Position numbers and translations under genes: made by a program
DNA from: Gordonia jinhuaensis
GTDB taxonomy: Bacteria > Actinomycetota > Actinomycetes > Mycobacteriales > Mycobacteriaceae
Length of the DNA: 64,000 bases
Direction: 5' to 3'
NCBI RefSeq assembly: GCF_014639795.1
Contig: NZ_BMGC01000001.1
Span: forward strand, 77,382 to 141,381
Notes under the pieces: generated by a model
The model's database searches: none
The model's input: only the letters and a program-made list of their open reading frames with translations
Told to the model about the DNA's origin: nothing
Part shown: in pieces, positions 54,284 to 62,827 of the stretch
How positions within the stretch are numbered: the first letter of the stretch is position 1
Layout of the letters: the number at the start of each line of letters is the position of its first letter

Positions 54284-55165
54284 ATGGCGACCGGCGATCC
54301 GTGGACAGACGACACCCTCACCCAGCAGGCACCTCTCACTCACGACGCCGGATCTGCCGTCGACGATCCCAGCGTCGATCCCGCCGCGGCAGCGGCCACC
54401 GCGGCTGCCACCATCGCAGGCGCGTCGGGCTCACCCGCCCACGACGTCGCGGTGATCCTGGGGTCGGGGTGGGCACCGGCCGCGGAGGCATTCGGTGAGC
54501 CGGCCGCGACCATCCCGATGTCGGAGATCCCCGGTTTCACCGCGCCGTCGGCGGCCGGTCACAGCGGCGAGGTGCGTTCGGTGCAGCTCGGTGACCGGCG
54601 GGTCCTGATCATGCTCGGGCGCACGCACGCCTATGAGGGACACGACCTGGCGCGGGTGGTGCACGCAGTGCGCACGGCCGCCGCGGCCGGATGTCACACC
54701 GTGGTGCTGACCAACGCCGCCGGCGGCCTGCGGTCCGACATGGCGGTCGGCCAGCCGGTCCTGATCTCTGATCACCTGAATCTGACCGCGCGCTCACCGC
54801 TGGTCGGCGCGAACTTCGTCGACCTCGTCGATGCGTACTCGCCCCGGTTGCGAGCCCTGGCGCATGAGGTGCAACCCACATTGGCCGAAGGCGTGTACGC
54901 GGGGCTGCCCGGTCCGCACTACGAGACGCCCGCCGAGATCCGGATGCTGAGCACCCTGGGCGCCGATCTGGTCGGCATGTCGACGGTGCACGAGACGATC
55001 GCCGCGCGCGCCGAGGGATTGGAAGTATTGGCGGTGTCCTTGGTGACCAATCTCGCCGCCGGGATCACCGGCGATCATCTCGACCACGCCGAAGTCCTCG
55101 CGGTGGGACGCGACTCCGCGGCACAGATGGGTGCACTTCTCGCACAGGTGATCTCGACCATGTGA
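54284..55165 (+). CDS. deoD: Purine nucleoside phosphorylase (trimeric type)
   Basis: 293 residues from ATG 54284. The first 45 residues are Asp/Ala-rich and variable. Trimeric PNP signatures follow: [16 protein letters not shown] (phosphate), [53 protein letters not shown] and the base-binding [12 protein letters not shown] with Asn. It splits purine nucleosides to free base and ribose-1-phosphate, supplying guanine and hypoxanthine to salvage or to the degradation block at 32-40 kb. Overlaps or abuts pmmB, as Rv3307-Rv3308. Confidence 0.93.
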   Translation: MATGDPWTDDTLTQQAPLTHDAGSAVDDPSVDPAAAAATAAATIAGASGSPAHDVAVILGSGWAPAAEAFGEPAATIPMSEIPGFTAPSAAGHSGEVRSVQLGDRRVLIMLGRTHAYEGHDLARVVHAVRTAAAAGCHTVVLTNAAGGLRSDMAVGQPVLISDHLNLTARSPLVGANFVDLVDAYSPRLRALAHEVQPTLAEGVYAGLPGPHYETPAEIRMLSTLGADLVGMSTVHETIAARAEGLEVLAVSLVTNLAAGITGDHLDHAEVLAVGRDSAAQMGALLAQVISTM

Positions 55166-55218
55166 CCACCCGCGACCGTCTGGCCCACCCCGAACATCGA
55201 CCTCCGGAGGAGACAGCC

Positions 55219-56973
55219 GTGGCCACCAGTGCCGAGATCAGCGAATGGATCGACGGCGACCCCGACCCGCAGACTCGTGCCGAACTCCGATCGCTGCCCA
55301 AAGACGAACTCTCCCGACGCTTCGGTGACACACTGCATTTCGGCACCGCAGGACTCCGTGGTCCGGTGCAGGCCGGGCCGGCCGGGATGAACGTCGCCAC
55401 CGTCACTCGCGCCACCGATGGGCTGGCCCGGTGGCTGATCGAGCATGGACATCGAGGTGCAACGGTGGTCGTCGGCCGCGATGCCCGACACGGCTCGCAA
55501 GCGTTCTTCGCAGCGACCACCGAGGTGCTCGCTGCGCACGGCTTCGCTGTCGTCGCGCTCGAAGAACCCGGCCCGACACCGCTCGTCGCATTCGGCACCC
55601 GGCTCCTCGGCGCGGCCGCCGGTATCCAGATCACCGCCTCCCACAACCCGGCCTCCGACAACGGCTACAAGGTGTATCTCGAACACGGCGCGCAGATCGT
55701 GCCGCCGGCCGATTCCGAGATCGAGTCGGCGATCGCCGATTCCGCTCCGGCCGTGGACATCGCACGTGCGGCGGTACCCGTCGATCCGCGCGCACACGCG
55801 ATCCCCGAGCAGTACCTGTCGCGCCTGGCGGATCGGTTCGGGCACCGACCCTCGCAGCTGCGTATCGCGCTGACCCCGATGCACGGCGTCGGCGGTGAGA
55901 TCGCGCTACAGGCGTTGCACCAGGCGGGTTTTCACGACGTTCACGTGGTCGCCGAACAAGCCGACCCCGACCCCGACTTCCCCACCGTCGCCTTCCCCAA
56001 CCCCGAGGAGAACGGCGCGACCGACCTGCTGCTCGACCTCGCCGAGAGCATCCACGCCGATCTGGCGATCGCACTCGACCCCGACGCCGACCGTTGCTCG
56101 ATCGGTGCGGTCATCGACGGCCGCTGGCGGATGCTCACCGGTGACGAGACCGGCGGCCTGTTCGGCGAAGCGATCCTGTCGCGCCGGGAATCCGCCGCCG
56201 AGGCAGGTGAGGTGACGGGCACAACCGCTGGTGCCGTTGATGATCGCGCCCCGGTCCCTGCCGTTTCGACCGGACCTGCCGTTTCGACCGGACCTGCCGT
56301 TTCGACTGTGCCCGTCGTTGCGACGACCATCGTCTCGGGAACCATCCTCGCGGCCATCGCGCAGGCACACCACGCGCGCCACGTGCGCACCCTCACCGGG
56401 TTCAAATGGCTCGTCCGCGCCGGCGAACCACTGGTGTACGCCTACGAGGAGGCGATCGGACACTGTGTCGACCCGGACGCGGTGCGCGACAAGGACGGTA
56501 TCTCCGCCGCGGTGTTCGCGGCCACCCTCGCACACGATGCGGCGCTCGCCGACCGCGGGATCGCCGACCTGCTCGACGACCTCGCCGTCGCCCACGGACT
56601 GCGCGTGGGCACGCAGAAGTCGATTCGCGTCGAACAGCACCGCCAGATCGTGGAGATGATGCAGCGGCTTCGTGCCAATCCCTCGGGCACCATCGGCGGG
56701 GTGGACGTCACCATGAACGACTACGCCCGACGAGACGACGGATTGGCCACCGATGCAGTCGAATTCAGCGGCCGCAACGGGTCGGGTATGGGCCTTCGGG
56801 TCTGTGCCCGCCCCTCGGGGACCGAACCGAAGCTGAAGTTCTATCTCGAGGTCAGTTCGCCGCCGACCGACCGCAGCGTGCTCTCGACGGTCCGCGACGC
56901 CTGCCGGCTGGTGCTCAACGCGGCGGTACGCGACGTCACCGAGTTCGTCGCCGGCAGCCCGCCGGTGGGCTGA
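55219..56973 (+). CDS. pmmB: Phosphomannomutase/phosphoglucomutase-type protein PmmB
   Basis: 584 residues from GTG 55219, chosen because GGAGGAGA precedes it and the family starts at this point; a GTG at 55162 overlapping the deoD stop is possible. Alpha-D-phosphohexomutase domains: phosphoserine Ser141 in TASHNPASDNGYK, metal loop DPDADRCSIG, sugar loop EEAIGHCVDP, phosphate loop RPSGTEPK. Residues about 322-360 are an insertion, absent from the M. tuberculosis protein, with PAVSTG repeated in tandem. Given deoD upstream it may act on ribose-1-phosphate (phosphopentomutase) rather than mannose. Confidence 0.9.
   Translation: MATSAEISEWIDGDPDPQTRAELRSLPKDELSRRFGDTLHFGTAGLRGPVQAGPAGMNVATVTRATDGLARWLIEHGHRGATVVVGRDARHGSQAFFAATTEVLAAHGFAVVALEEPGPTPLVAFGTRLLGAAAGIQITASHNPASDNGYKVYLEHGAQIVPPADSEIESAIADSAPAVDIARAAVPVDPRAHAIPEQYLSRLADRFGHRPSQLRIALTPMHGVGGEIALQALHQAGFHDVHVVAEQADPDPDFPTVAFPNPEENGATDLLLDLAESIHADLAIALDPDADRCSIGAVIDGRWRMLTGDETGGLFGEAILSRRESAAEAGEVTGTTAGAVDDRAPVPAVSTGPAVSTGPAVSTVPVVATTIVSGTILAAIAQAHHARHVRTLTGFKWLVRAGEPLVYAYEEAIGHCVDPDAVRDKDGISAAVFAATLAHDAALADRGIADLLDDLAVAHGLRVGTQKSIRVEQHRQIVEMMQRLRANPSGTIGGVDVTMNDYARRDDGLATDAVEFSGRNGSGMGLRVCARPSGTEPKLKFYLEVSSPPTDRSVLSTVRDACRLVLNAAVRDVTEFVAGSPPVG
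56257..56310. repeat. 18-base in-frame tandem repeat, three copies, in pmmB
   Basis: cctgccgtttcgaccgga three times (third with changes at the end), encoding PAVSTG-PAVSTG-PAVSTV in a surface insertion. Confidence 0.92.
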
Positions 56974-57033
56974 TGACCTGCCATCCGTCGGTGCCCCGGC
57001 AGCCCGGTGACCCAAGCGCGAGACCGCGGTTGG

Positions 57034-57039
57034 GATACT
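57034..57039 (+). promoter_or_regulatory. Putative -10 box for the ABC ATPase gene
   Basis: GATACT, six bases, ATG 57046. One base off TANNNT; spacing as in the other leaderless genes here. Confidence 0.35.
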
Positions 57040-57045
57040 GAGGCG

Positions 57046-57843
57046 ATGGACACAGTCGCACTTCTCGATGCCCGCGAACTCGATGTCGTGCGCGGCGGAC
57101 GGCATCTGTTGCGTGATGTGTCGATCCAGGTCGACGCCGGTGAGCACTGGGCGCTGCTGGGACCCAACGGGGCGGGTAAGTCGACTCTGCTGACGATTCT
57201 CGGCGCCGTCGGCCACCCGACCAGCGGAACGGTCGACGTTCTCGGCAAGCGCCTCGGCCGTGTCGACATGCGCGAACTGCGCACCCACATCGGGCACGTC
57301 AACCCGCGCCACCGGCTCGACCTGCCCCTCACCGCCCACGAGGTGGTGCTGACCGGGCTGACCAACACACCCGAACTCGACGCCCGCCGCGGCTACACCG
57401 AGGCCGAACACCGCCACGCCGACGAGTTGCTCGAGCTGCTCGGAATGGGCAACCGGCGCGAATCGCGGTGGACCACCATGAGCCAGGGTGAGCGTGGCCG
57501 CACACTGATCGCCCGGGCGCTCACCGGACGCCCGTCCCTGCTGCTGCTCGACGAGCCGGCCACCGGCCTCGACCTCGCCGCGCGTGAGCAGTTGCTGCTC
57601 AGCGTCGACCAGTTGCGTCGCGAGGTGCCCGAGATGGCCAGCGTGCTGGTGACCCACCACCTCGAGGATCTGCCGGCGAGCACCACCCATGCGCTCGTCC
57701 TGGCCGACGGAGAGATCGTCGCCTCCGGTCCGGTCGATCAGACACTCACCTCCGACGTCATCTCGAAGGCCTTCGACCACCCAGTGCAGGTGAGCCGCAA
57801 TCACGGGCGATGGTCTGCGGTGACCGCGAGCGCCCGCGACTGA
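57046..57843 (+). CDS. ABC transporter ATP-binding protein, no permease nearby
   Basis: 265 residues. Complete nucleotide-binding domain: Walker A GPNGAGKST (about residues 41-49), Q-loop replaced by HVNPRHRL, signature MSQGERGR, Walker B LLLLDEPATGLDL and H-loop VTHHLEDLP. The Asn at the usual Q-loop Gln is unusual. It most resembles the Fe/Mo-type or ModF-like ATPases. No membrane subunit is adjacent; the ClC channel gene 20 bases downstream is a separate transport class, so the partner is unknown. Confidence 0.87.
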   Translation: MDTVALLDARELDVVRGGRHLLRDVSIQVDAGEHWALLGPNGAGKSTLLTILGAVGHPTSGTVDVLGKRLGRVDMRELRTHIGHVNPRHRLDLPLTAHEVVLTGLTNTPELDARRGYTEAEHRHADELLELLGMGNRRESRWTTMSQGERGRTLIARALTGRPSLLLLDEPATGLDLAAREQLLLSVDQLRREVPEMASVLVTHHLEDLPASTTHALVLADGEIVASGPVDQTLTSDVISKAFDHPVQVSRNHGRWSAVTASARD

Positions 57844-57862
57844 GGCGCTGCGGCCGACCACG

Positions 57863-59125
57863 ATGGAGTTCACGCGATGGGCACGCTACGTGGTTGCGGT
57901 CGCGGTATGCGGTGCGCTGGCCGGTCTGGTCGGCGCGGCGACCTCGGAGCTGTTGCACGCGCTGCAGCACCTGACCTACGGCTACCACTCCGGGTCATTG
58001 CTCCTGGGTGTGACACGCGCGGACTGGCGACGCCGCGTCGCGGGGCCGGTGGTGGGCGGACTGCTCGCGGGCCTGTGCTGGTGGTGGCTACGGCGCCGGC
58101 ACACCGTCGATGAACTCACCCCGGCGCTGCGGGAGGGGCGCCGACTGCGACCGGTCGCACAGACCGCCGACGCCCTGGTCCAGGTGCTCCTGGTGGGGTC
58201 GGGGGCATCGCTGGGTCGTGAGAGCGCACCCCGTCAGATCGCCGCGTCGGCGGCGGCGCTGGTACTCGGGCCGTTCGCCGTGGCGGGGACCCACCGCAGG
58301 ATCCTGCTCTCGTCGGCGGCCGGGGCCGGCCTGGCCGCGGTCTACAACGTGCCAGTGGCCGGCGCAGTGTTCACCATCTCGGTGATCCTGCAGACCTGGG
58401 ATGCACTCACGGTCGCAACGGCTCTCGTGACATCGGCTATCGCCGTCGCGGTAACCGTACCGATCACCCATGACGCAACCACGTTCAGCTTCCCGCCGAC
58501 GCATGCCGGCTGGGGATCGGCTCTGTTCGCACTCGTCTGCGCGCCGGTCGGTGCCGTGCTGGGCCTGGGGTTCAGCGCGCTGATGCACCGCTCGTCGGCA
58601 CGCACCGCGGCGTCCTGGCATCTCGTGCCCGCGCTCGCGGTCGCCGGGCTGATCACCGGTGTGGCCGCGGTGTGGCTGCCCGAACTGCCCGGCAACGGCA
58701 AGAGCATCGTCGCCACCGCCTTCTCACCCGGTGCCACGTTGGCCGTGCTCGGCGCCGCAGTGATCGTCAAGCCGCTACTGACCGGGATGTATCTGCGCGC
58801 CGGTGCGGTCGGCGGGCTGCTCACCCCGGCGTTCGCGACGGGCGCGGCCGCCGGGGCGTTCATCTCCCTCGCGATACACCAGATGGGCGGGCACACAAGC
58901 ACTCCCGCGTTCACCGTGATCGGTGCGGCCACGGTGCTGGCAGTGACCCAGCGGGCACCGTTGTTCGCAGCGGTGTTCGCCTACGAACTCACCGACCCGC
59001 CGCTGCTGGTCGCACCCCTACTGGTGATCTCCGCAGTCGGTGCACACCTGATCGCCGACCGGCTCCGACACCGCCACTCCCCATGCACCGCAGGCGAGCA
59101 CCCCGACAAGTCCCCCGGCCGGTGA
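57863..59125 (+). CDS. ClC family chloride channel/antiporter
   Basis: 420 residues, about ten hydrophobic helices, no CBS domains. ClC selectivity segments: GSGASLGRESAPRQIAASAAAL (the usual GREGP is GRESAP here), AGAGLAAVYNVPVAGAVFTISV, and a C-terminal AGAVGGLLTPAFATGAAAG. These residues line the anion path; the Glu of GRE is the gating/proton Glu. It may be a Cl-/H+ antiporter or a fluoride-type relative; the GRE motif favours ordinary ClC. Short spacing suggests cotranscription with the ATPase gene. Confidence 0.87.
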   Translation: MEFTRWARYVVAVAVCGALAGLVGAATSELLHALQHLTYGYHSGSLLLGVTRADWRRRVAGPVVGGLLAGLCWWWLRRRHTVDELTPALREGRRLRPVAQTADALVQVLLVGSGASLGRESAPRQIAASAAALVLGPFAVAGTHRRILLSSAAGAGLAAVYNVPVAGAVFTISVILQTWDALTVATALVTSAIAVAVTVPITHDATTFSFPPTHAGWGSALFALVCAPVGAVLGLGFSALMHRSSARTAASWHLVPALAVAGLITGVAAVWLPELPGNGKSIVATAFSPGATLAVLGAAVIVKPLLTGMYLRAGAVGGLLTPAFATGAAAGAFISLAIHQMGGHTSTPAFTVIGAATVLAVTQRAPLFAAVFAYELTDPPLLVAPLLVISAVGAHLIADRLRHRHSPCTAGEHPDKSPGR

Positions 59126-59173
59126 ATCGGAGGGGCGTGCCACAGCGCTCAGGGTGTCCGCACGCCTACGCCC

Positions 59174-59797
59174 TCAGCGCGGGCCGAACTGACGATCACC
59201 CGCATCACCGAGACCGGGGACGATGTAGGCATCCTCGTTCAGGCCGTCGTCGACGGATGCGGTCACCAACCGCACCGGATATCCCGATTCGGCAAGCGCG
59301 TCAACGCCTTGCGGCGCGGCCACCACGCACACCGCGGTGATGTCGGTGGCCCCGCGCTCGACCACGAGCTTGAGCGTGTGGAGCATCGACCCGCCGGTCG
59401 CGAGCATCGGGTCGAGCACGAACACCGGGCGCCCGGACAGATCGTCGGGCAAGGAGGCGAGATAGGGCACCGGCTGGTGCGTCGTCTCGTCGCGGGCGAT
59501 GCCCACGAACCCGACACCGGTTTCGGGGACCATCGCATTGGCCTGCTCGACCATGCCCAGACCCGCCCGCAGCACCGGGACGAGCAGCGGCGGGTCGGTG
59601 AGCCGCGCCCCGACCGTGTCGGCGACAGGAGTGGTGATCTGCACCGCCGTCACCGCAGCGTCGCGCATCGCCTCGTAGACCAGGATCTGGGTGAGTTCGG
59701 ACAACGCCCGGCGAAACGACGCGTTATCGGTGCGTTCGTCACGCAACTCGGTGAGTCGGACCGCGGCCAGCGGGTGATCGAGCACCAGGACATCCAT
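59174..59797 (-). CDS. upp: Uracil phosphoribosyltransferase
   Basis: 207 residues from ATG 59797, seven bases after TAGGGT; the frame is open well upstream but has no family sequence there. Opening [37 protein letters not shown], the PRPP loop [18 protein letters not shown], and the uracil-binding end [25 protein letters not shown] are all present. It makes UMP from uracil and PRPP (pyrimidine salvage). Same neighbourhood as Rv3309c, downstream of deoD and pmmB. Confidence 0.95.
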   Translation of the reverse strand: MDVLVLDHPLAAVRLTELRDERTDNASFRRALSELTQILVYEAMRDAAVTAVQITTPVADTVGARLTDPPLLVPVLRAGLGMVEQANAMVPETGVGFVGIARDETTHQPVPYLASLPDDLSGRPVFVLDPMLATGGSMLHTLKLVVERGATDITAVCVVAAPQGVDALAESGYPVRLVTASVDDGLNEDAYIVPGLGDAGDRQFGPR

Positions 59798-59804
59798 GCG
59801 CACA

Positions 59805-59810
59805 ACCCTA
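59805..59810 (-). promoter_or_regulatory. Putative -10 box for leaderless upp
   Basis: Minus-strand TAGGGT, seven bases, ATG 59797. Confidence 0.5.
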
Positions 59811-59977
59811 TGACGTCTGGTACAGCGGCACATCGACGGATCGACCGGTCTGTGGACACGGCTCCCACGACACAGCGCCTGTGCACAACTGTCACGGCGA
59901 CAGCGAAACCATCGAGTTGTCCACAGGCAGTGCCGCGCCGACGGAACCGTGACGGGCCGGGCAACGTCGGAGTGAGC

Positions 59978-60289
59978 ATGACTCCTCTCAACGTCGACCC
60001 ATCCGCCCTCGTACACGTCGGTGGCCGCAGCGCCGAACGCAGTCACCGCATCCGCGCCGCCGCCTCGGTCGAGACCATCTGCGACGCCGAGCTGACCCCC
60101 ACCTTCGGGCTCGTCGGAGCCCGGTTCCTCGCCGCGGTCACGAAATCCGCACAGCACCGACAACGAACCCTCGACGCGCTGGCGTGTCGGCATGCCGCCA
60201 TCGCCGACTCCGCCGACAATTCGGCGCGGGCCTATCTCGGCACCGACGCGCACACTGCGCGATCACTGTCGGCGGGAGCGTCGCGGTGA
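59978..60289 (+). CDS. EspC-like type VII secretion-associated protein
   Basis: 103 residues; GGAG just upstream sets ATG 59978. Sequence pattern of the T7SS EspC family (short all-helical): N-terminal [19 protein letters not shown], a central [15 protein letters not shown] turn in the place of the WxG, and C-terminal helix with [19 protein letters not shown], close to the Y-x3-D secretion signal (YLGTD). EspC-like proteins are co-secreted with partners by ESX systems. It overlaps the NlpC/P60 gene by GTGA, so the two proteins are probably made and exported together. Confidence 0.75.
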   Translation: MTPLNVDPSALVHVGGRSAERSHRIRAAASVETICDAELTPTFGLVGARFLAAVTKSAQHRQRTLDALACRHAAIADSADNSARAYLGTDAHTARSLSAGASR

Positions 60290-61317
60290 TTCCCGTCGAG
60301 CTGCTCCTGGCGGCGCTGCGCCAACTGGTCGCCGCGCTGGGCACCGGCGTCCTCCCGACACCCGGTCCGGTCACCGACCTCACCGCGACCGGGCGCACAC
60401 TCACCGACGTGCACGACGAGTCGGCCACCGACGCCGACGAGTTGCGCCGGCGGTGGCAGGGCCTCGCCGCCGACGTCGCCCTCACCGCGATCGACACCGC
60501 CGTCGTGGCGACCCGCGTGGTCGCCACACACGGCGACGAGATGGCCGAGCTCATCGGATCGGCAGCGACCACGGTGGCGCGCGGAGCCGCCGAACTCGAC
60601 GACATCGTCGACTCGTTGCAGGCCGCGGTCCGTGCCGCCGGACCGGCGATCACCACACCGGCGGGCGTGGTCGCGATACTGCCGGTGGCGGCTGCCCACC
60701 TAGCGCGCGGCATCTCCGTCGTCGCGCGAGTGAGCGCCGAACTCGACCGCGACATCGACGCGCTGGAGGCACTGACCGACGACACGGAGGTGTCCGGGTC
60801 GGATCCGACGGTGAACGGGTCGTCGGCGCAGACATCCGCCGGCGCCGCCGATGCCGGCTCGCAGACCGCCACATGGGTGCCCCACCCCGCCGCGGCGACC
60901 GTCGCGGTCGGTGATGCCGGTCGAGCGGTGACGCTGCCCGATGGGTCGGTGGCCTACGCGCCCACCGAACAGGCGGCCCTGGCTGTTCGCGCCGCACTGA
61001 CGCAGCAGGGCGTGCCTTACTCCTGGGGTGGAACCACTCCGGGTGTGGGACTCGACTGCAGCGGCCTCACGCAGTGGGCGTACGGACAGGCCGGGGTGTC
61101 GCTACCGCGACTGGCGCAGGATCAGGACACCGTCGGGAGGGCGGTGGCCGCCGGTGATCTCGCCCCCGGCGACCTCGCCGTCTGGTCGGGCCACGTTGCG
61201 ATGTACATCGGCAACGGTCAGATGATCGAGGCCGGTGATCCGGTGTCGGTGTCACCGGTGCGGACCACCAACGCCGGGCAGTCATTCGAGGGGTTTTTCC
61301 GACCCACACAGGGATAG
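60286..61317 (+). CDS. NlpC/P60 peptidoglycan endopeptidase, T7SS-linked
   Basis: 343 residues, GTG 60286 overlapping the EspC-like stop. No signal peptide is seen. Residues 1-180 are helical and Ala/Thr-rich, followed by a linker. Residues about 225-343 form NlpC/P60 with catalytic Cys258 (LDCSGLTQWAYG), His303 (SGHVAMYIG) and Glu315 (QMIEAGD); the 12-residue His-to-Glu spacing equals that of the RipA triad as I recall it. It would cut D-Glu-mDAP bonds. Lack of a signal with an EspC partner suggests export by type VII secretion. Confidence 0.85.
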   Translation: MIPVELLLAALRQLVAALGTGVLPTPGPVTDLTATGRTLTDVHDESATDADELRRRWQGLAADVALTAIDTAVVATRVVATHGDEMAELIGSAATTVARGAAELDDIVDSLQAAVRAAGPAITTPAGVVAILPVAAAHLARGISVVARVSAELDRDIDALEALTDDTEVSGSDPTVNGSSAQTSAGAADAGSQTATWVPHPAAATVAVGDAGRAVTLPDGSVAYAPTEQAALAVRAALTQQGVPYSWGGTTPGVGLDCSGLTQWAYGQAGVSLPRLAQDQDTVGRAVAAGDLAPGDLAVWSGHVAMYIGNGQMIEAGDPVSVSPVRTTNAGQSFEGFFRPTQG

Positions 61318-61409
61318 CGGGCATCGCGCGGAAGGCGCCGACATGTGCAGGTGATCCTGGTGCCATCGCGTCTACACCTGTCTCTTGCGCCGCGTTCAGG
61401 GCGCACCGC

Positions 61410-61415
61410 TAGGCT
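61410..61415 (+). promoter_or_regulatory. Putative -10 box for the Rv3311-like gene
   Basis: TAGGCT, eight bases, ATG 61424. Confidence 0.45.
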
Positions 61416-61423
61416 GTGTGGCC

Positions 61424-62701
61424 ATGGCTGGCGACATCATCCCGATCGAACTCGGACTCACCGACGGCAACGTCTTCACATTGTGGGCTCCCCGGTGGCG
61501 CGACGGGGACGACGAATGGCAGGCATTCCTGGGTCTCGACGAGGATCTGTACACATTCGGGTCGGTCGCCGAGCTCGTCACCTATGTACGCACCGACGCA
61601 GAGAACGATCTCTCCGATCATCCTGCGTGGCCGACACTGCCGAAGCTCGCTGCCGGTGAGTTCGTCCCCACCGAGGAGCATTCCTACGACGTGATCGGTG
61701 TCCCCGAGCTCGCCGCAGAGGATCCCACTCCCGAAGTGATCGCCGAGCTCGAAGACGTGCTCGACATCGTGCGCACCATCGGTGAGGTGTGCGAGCTGAC
61801 CGCGGTCACGAAGTTCTTCAACGGCAACCCGATCCTCGGCGCGGTCACGGCCGGCACCCGCAACTTCACCGGCCGCGAGGGTCAGGACTTCTGGGTGCGT
61901 ATAGGCCGCCTCATCGACAAGAGCTGGGATGACGTTGTCGACGCGATCGAGGGCATCGCCAGCACCCCTGAGTTCGATCACAGTGGTGTCGAGGAGGCCC
62001 AGGAGGAGATCGACGCGGCTGCCAGCGCGGAGGACGAGGACGAACCCACCGATGACGACGACGTCGAAATCGTCTCAGGCGCAGCGGTTGTCGCAGGAGA
62101 CGATGAGTCCGACGACGACGATGATGATGACGACGACATCGCCGACGAGGACGATTTCTGGACCGAGGTCGGTATCGACCCGGTTCGCATCGTGACCTCC
62201 GCAGGCGAGTACGTGACGCTGCGTTGCTATCTCGGCGACGACCCGGTGTTCTTGGGCCGTGACGGCAAGATCTTCGTGTTCTCCTCCGACCGAGCACTGC
62301 TCCGCTATCTCGCCGACGCCACCGACCACGACCTCGCCGAGGTGAGTACCTACCCCGAGGTGCAGACCGCGGCGACCGACGGATCGTTGGAGATCGACGT
62401 CTACGACGACAATGTGTACGTGCTGCCGGGTATCAGCGAGGACATCGCCGACGGCCCGCGACGGATGGACCGCCACCAACTCGAATTGGCCGTCGAATTG
62501 CTCACCGATGCCGCCGATTTCGCCGATGACGACTCGGTGTCGGAGGCACTCGGCTCCACCACCCCGCTCGGGTGGTTCGTCGACTACGCGGTGAACTTCG
62601 ACCCCAAGCGCCTCGCGCCGAGCCCGCCGTTCGACAACGAAGCCGACGCATGGAAGGCACTCGAGCACGATTTCGAGGAGCGCCTTCAGGTCCGCTCGTA
62701 G
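61424..62701 (+). CDS. Acidic conserved actinobacterial protein (Rv3311-like)
   Basis: 425 residues. Opening GDIIPIELGLTDGNVFTLWAPRW is shared with Rv3311 and similar proteins. Two conserved halves (about 1-185 and 245-425) repeat related motifs: DEDLYTFGSVAELVTYVR in the first and GKIFVFSSDRALLRYLA in the second, which suggests an internal duplication. They are joined by an Asp/Glu-rich linker (about 195-245) with a run of nine Asp. No membrane helix or enzyme motif. Function unknown; conserved position next to upp. Confidence 0.87.
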   Translation: MAGDIIPIELGLTDGNVFTLWAPRWRDGDDEWQAFLGLDEDLYTFGSVAELVTYVRTDAENDLSDHPAWPTLPKLAAGEFVPTEEHSYDVIGVPELAAEDPTPEVIAELEDVLDIVRTIGEVCELTAVTKFFNGNPILGAVTAGTRNFTGREGQDFWVRIGRLIDKSWDDVVDAIEGIASTPEFDHSGVEEAQEEIDAAASAEDEDEPTDDDDVEIVSGAAVVAGDDESDDDDDDDDDIADEDDFWTEVGIDPVRIVTSAGEYVTLRCYLGDDPVFLGRDGKIFVFSSDRALLRYLADATDHDLAEVSTYPEVQTAATDGSLEIDVYDDNVYVLPGISEDIADGPRRMDRHQLELAVELLTDAADFADDDSVSEALGSTTPLGWFVDYAVNFDPKRLAPSPPFDNEADAWKALEHDFEERLQVRS

Positions 62702-62743
62702 ACGTACAGGGTTTCCGCAGTCGAATGCGGCGGCAAGACATGA

Positions 62744-62783
62744 TGATTCGGCGGTGGGTCACCGTGGACCCACCGCCGAATCA
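62744..62783. terminator. Bidirectional terminator hairpin
   Basis: 17-bp perfect stem (62744-62760 with 62767-62783) and a 6-base loop, between the convergent Rv3311-like gene and the Gly/Ala-rich gene. Confidence 0.9.
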
Positions 62784-62827
62784 GTACGCTCGCGGTGACT
62801 GGATGCGTGGAACTCCGGGTCGATCGC

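Noticed and set aside
55906-57873. Minus-strand frame of 655 codons opposite pmmB and the ABC ATPase gene
   Set aside because: Spans two real genes and the gap between them; no start signal or domain.
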